From NCBI GenBank assembly GCA_037179515.1, contig JAXCGZ010022652.1:129501-193500 (forward strand): a stretch of DNA of 64,000 bases. The letters run 5' to 3'. Below are positions 60,128-64,000 of the stretch, piece by piece. Position numbers and translations under genes: made by a program. Positions within the stretch are counted from its first letter, which is position 1, and each line of letters starts with the position of its first letter. The notes beneath the pieces are model-generated. The model was not told where the DNA came from and searched no databases. It saw only the letters and a program-made list of their open reading frames with translations. Origin of the DNA: Halocaridina rubra. Its lineage: Eukaryota > Arthropoda > Malacostraca > Decapoda > Atyidae.

Positions 60128-61272
60128 TGAACTTATACCATTTAAGAATGGGTTGACGGAGTTGTCGACCCAGTGTGATTGTATCCTATGGGGACATAGA
60201 GTTGTTATCCCTGCTAAAGCTAGATAAATTTTACTTAGGGAGTTACATGCTGAGCACATGGGTGCATCTAAAATGAAAGAGTTGGCTACAGCCTAATTTT
60301 GGTGGCCAGGGTTAGATGGTGAGATAGAATCTTTGGTAAAGACCTGTCCTACAAGTCTAGAAAATCGTAGTTTCCTAAGAAAAGTCCTCTTCACCCTTGG
60401 GAATGGCCAACGCTTTCATGCCATCGCATGCATGTGAACTATGCGGGTCCAATTCATGGTACTCATTATTCGATTATCATTGATGCACATTCTAAGTGGG
60501 TAGAGGTATTCCCGACTAATACTATAATTTCTACTTCTACTATAAACCTACTGCGTTCATATTTTGCTAAATGGGACCTGCCAGTTGTGGTGGTAAGTAA
60601 TAATGCTAGCTGCTTCACTAGCAGTGAGCTTCGGAGTTTTATTTAGCTGAATGGAATTTGTCATTTTTGTTTTGCACCTTTTCTTCCCTCTACGAATGGG
60701 CTGGAAGAAAACATGTTGCGTACTTTCAAGTCCGCTTTGCTTCATGTTAAGTGGGAGGAAGTGAGGGCTACCCTTGACAAATTTTTATTCAATTATAGGT
60801 TAACTCCTCAAACAACAACCGGTTTTCGACCTTCTGACTTATTACTTGGTCGTCGGATACATTCTGTTTTTGATTTACTAAGACCTGGAGAAGCTATCCA
60901 GCAGAGAGTGTTAAAGCAACAGTAGAACTAGAAGCGACTACATGACCCTAAGTCTCCTAGATCATTGGAACTATCTCCAGATGATCCAGTCATGGTACAT
61001 AATTATGCTCACGGAACTAAGTGGAGTCCTGCTACTGTTAAATCTAGATCAAGTCCTTTATCTTATAAGGTATCTTAAAAGAAGGATAAGTGATGAGGTG
61101 TCATCAAGATCAGATTTGGAAAGGTGAACCACCTAGTCCTGAGAAAGTATCAAGTGCTCCTCCTAGTCCTGAGATATTGGTGGTGGAACTTAGTACACCT
61201 CCGGTACCCAAGTCTCTGGTAGTACATACATCTAGCAGAGTTTCACGTGCTCCGGTATGTCTTGACTTGTAG
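60128..61272 (+). pseudogene. Gypsy C, integrase and C-terminal tail
   Basis: HVNYAGPIHGTHYSIIID and AHSKWVEVFPTN carry the first Asp. The second is changed (VVSNNASCF instead of V-SDNG). PSTNGLEENMLRTFKS has the Glu region. TPQTTTGFRPSDLLLGRRIH follows as in other Gypsy integrases. The end (STPPVPKSLVVHTSSRVSR) is a Pro-rich tail. A stop at 60643 and others make it inactive. Confidence 0.8.
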
Positions 61273-61280
61273 GGGAGGGG

Positions 61281-61925
<645 letters not shown>

Positions 61926-61929
61926 ATAA

Positions 61930-64000
61930 TCCAACCAGAACCCTAGTAATTGGGTCTCTGAATGTGCGTGGTTGTGGTGTAAATGATAGTGAGAAGGAGG
62001 TAATAGGGAGTATGTTTGTGGAGAGAAAGATATATGTACTTGCACTGAGCGAAACTAAGATAAAAGGAAATGGTGAGGTGACATTTGGGAGTGTGGTAGG
62101 TAGGGTAACTGAAGTTGAGAAATGGAGTTGTAGAGGTAGTGGCTCTGTTAGTAAGTGAAGAGATTACTAAGTGTGTGGTGGAATGAAATGAGGTATCTTC
62201 TCGAATAATAGTGGCTAAAATGAGGCTGGGATGTGAGGCTTTGGCATTTGTGAGCACATATGGCCCTGGTAGTGAAAGAAGTGAGGAAGAAAGAGAAGAA
62301 TGTTGGATGAAACTGAACGAGTGTGTGGAAGACTTGGGAATGAATGTGAATGTGGTGTTTATGGGAGGTTTGAATGCTAGAGTAGGGAATAAGCCAGTGG
62401 ATGGTGTAATTGGGAAGTATGGAGTACCTGGTAGGAATGAGAGTGGAGAGAAAATGATAGAAATGTGTACTGAGAGAGAGATGTTGATTGCCAATACTGT
62501 ATTTAAAAAGAAGGATGTGCACAAGTATACATGACATGGGTCAGAGTTGATAATGGAAGAGTAGTAGACAGTGCATTAATGGATTATGTTGTGGTGAACA
62601 AGAGGGTGACTGAAAGAGTATTGGATATGAATATACTGAGAGGATGATAGAGAGGCAGAGATTGTAGCTGTGGGAATTGAATGGAGAATGTCAATGTTAG
62701 GTGATGAAAATGATAGAGAAATAACAAAAGAGGAGGTACATTTGGCATTGAGAGCAATGAAAGCAGCTACAGCACCAGGGATAGATGGATGTCATGCTGA
62801 ATGCTTGTCAAAGGGCGGGGAGGCGTTAGTAGAATGGATCGTTAGGTGTGTGAGAAGTTCTTGGAGAGAGGTAGGGACACTTTATGGGAAATATGGACTT
62901 AGAGAAAATATATGACAGGGTAGATATAGAGGGGTTGTGGAGTGTGTTGCGACTGTATGGAATAAGTGGAAGATTGTTGAATGTGGTGAAGAGTTTTTAC
63001 ATGAATAGTAGAACATGTGTGAGAGTTGGAGATGGTATAAGTGATTGGTTTGAGGTAAATGTAGGGTTACATCAAGCTTGTGTAATGTCGCCATGGTTGT
63101 TCAATGTGTATATGGATGGAGTGGTAAGTGAAGTAAATGAAAGAGATAGATGGAGGCTTGGAATTAGTGGGTGAGGATGGAAGGTTGTGGAAGCTGAATC
63201 AGTCGCTATTTGCAGATGATACTGTATTGGTGGCTAATACTGAGAATTAAATGAATAATTTGGTGACTGATTTTATTGGTATGTGTGTAAGAAGGAAGTT
63301 CCGGGTGAATATTGGTAAAAGTAGATTCATGAGATGAACGAGGAGTGTTAATATTGGCAGCTTGAATGTAGGAGTGAATGGGGAGTTGCTTGAAGAAGTT
63401 GAGATTTTTAAGTCTGGGGTCGCATGTTTCAAGGAGTGGATGGGTGAATGTAGCGGTAAATCACAGAGTGAAGGAAGCAAATAAATGTTTAGGTGGGTTG
63501 AAAAGTGTAATGAGAAATAGATACTTGGGAATGAATGCAAAGAGGAGAACATATGAAGGTGTGATTATGATGACAGCATTGTATGGAGCAGAGACTTGGA
63601 ATGCAAGTAAAGATGAAAGGAACAAGTTGAATGTAATGGAGATGAGGTGTTTGAGAAGTATGATTGGTGTATCTAGAATAAACAGAGTAGGAAATGAGGA
63701 GATCAGGCAGAGAACGGGTGTTGGAATGAAGCTGTCAGATAGGTTGGATTAGAGTGTTGAGTTGGTTTGGACACATGGAAAGGATGAGTGATAAACGAAT
63801 AGTGAAAAGAGTGTAGAGTGCGGAAGTGATTAGAGTTAGATCAAGAGGGAGACCTAGAATGAGATGGATGTATGGCATGCAAAGAGCACTGAATGCACGT
63901 TGAATGTCAGTGGAACAGGGAAGAGTGCATGCAAGAGATTGGAATGAGTGGAGAAGGATTGTGCACATATGACGTGGGCCAAAAGGATTTCTTGCATCTG
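61930..64000 (+). pseudogene. LINE-B copy 2, endonuclease-RT with internal deletion, runs off the window
   Basis: Endonuclease: LVIGSLNVRGCGVNDSEK, YVLALSETKIKGNGEV, MGGLNARVGN (GD changed to GG). RT: EVHLALRAMKAATAPGIDG; then a deletion of roughly 100 codons joins RSSWREVGTLYGK to MDLEKIYDRVDIEGLW (QKAFD box changed). Then YMNSRTCVRVGDGIS, SLFADDTVLVANTE (FADD intact), LYGAETWNASKDERNKL and WFGHMERMSDKRIVKRV-like sequence to the window end. Many stops. No RNase H seen. The clade is not assigned with confidence. Confidence 0.85.

Overview
The window looks like nuclear DNA from an arthropod, most likely a decapod crustacean. The evidence is short TTAGG-type (arthropod telomere-like) repeats, very long (TA)n, (CT)n and (TAA)n microsatellites, many LINE and Ty3/Gypsy copies, tRNA-derived SINEs, and a spliced reelin gene. 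Reelin is known from vertebrates and some invertebrates and is missing from Drosophila. No bacterial genes, CRISPR arrays or rRNA are visible. The species call is inference.

Host gene: eight minus-strand exons encode about 440 residues of the C-terminal end of a reelin protein. In transcript order they are 47014-46906, 12855-12738, 10990-10832, 10224-9971, 9260-9100, 8684-8462, 7789-7618 and 6927-6800. All seven junctions agree in codon phase, have AG/GT borders and contain no stop codon. They cover the end of reelin repeat 7, subrepeat 8A, the last EGF-like module and subrepeat 8B. The rest of the gene lies beyond the right edge. A C-terminal tail exon, if there is one, was not found left of 6800.

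The first intron in the window, 12856-46905, is 34 kb of nested transposons. Left block: a LINE-B copy is split into 13104-13409 plus 13814-13827 and 28098-28870. It was hit by a TIR element with 8-bp target duplications (13410-13805) and by LINE-A copy A3 (24411-28097, minus). The 3' tail of A3 was then split by a 10.6-kb LTR element, 'R' (13838-24410), with two 348-bp LTRs, a TACC target duplication and no recognisable gag-pol. R was in turn invaded by a SINE and two head-to-tail LINE-A copies (18104-21528). Right block: LINE-A copy A4 (29466-40524, minus) holds an inverted LINE-A insertion (30941-32458), a solo LTR (32736-33173) and a 5.3-kb Gypsy element of the same LTR family (34494-39749). 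LINE-A copy A5 (40525-44270) abuts A4.

Upstream of the 46906-47014 exon lies a tandem array of about 95-bp units (47015-48077, resuming at 52679-53000). Each unit copies the 3' end of the intron plus the first ten or so codons of that exon. At least eight units carry a CAG|GT junction, so they look like an array of decoy or ratchet-like splice sites followed by an in-frame stop. A third Gypsy element, D (48078-52678, minus), split this array. Further right are Gypsy element C (53242-61925, with a LINE-D copy and repeat E inside its left LTR) and a LINE-B copy running off the window end (61930-64000).

Left of reelin (1-6799) I see no gene, only (TA)n tracts, a TIR element, repeat-E fragments, a LINE 3' remnant and a 66-bp minisatellite. 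Every transposon protein I could read is broken by stops, frameshifts or deletions.
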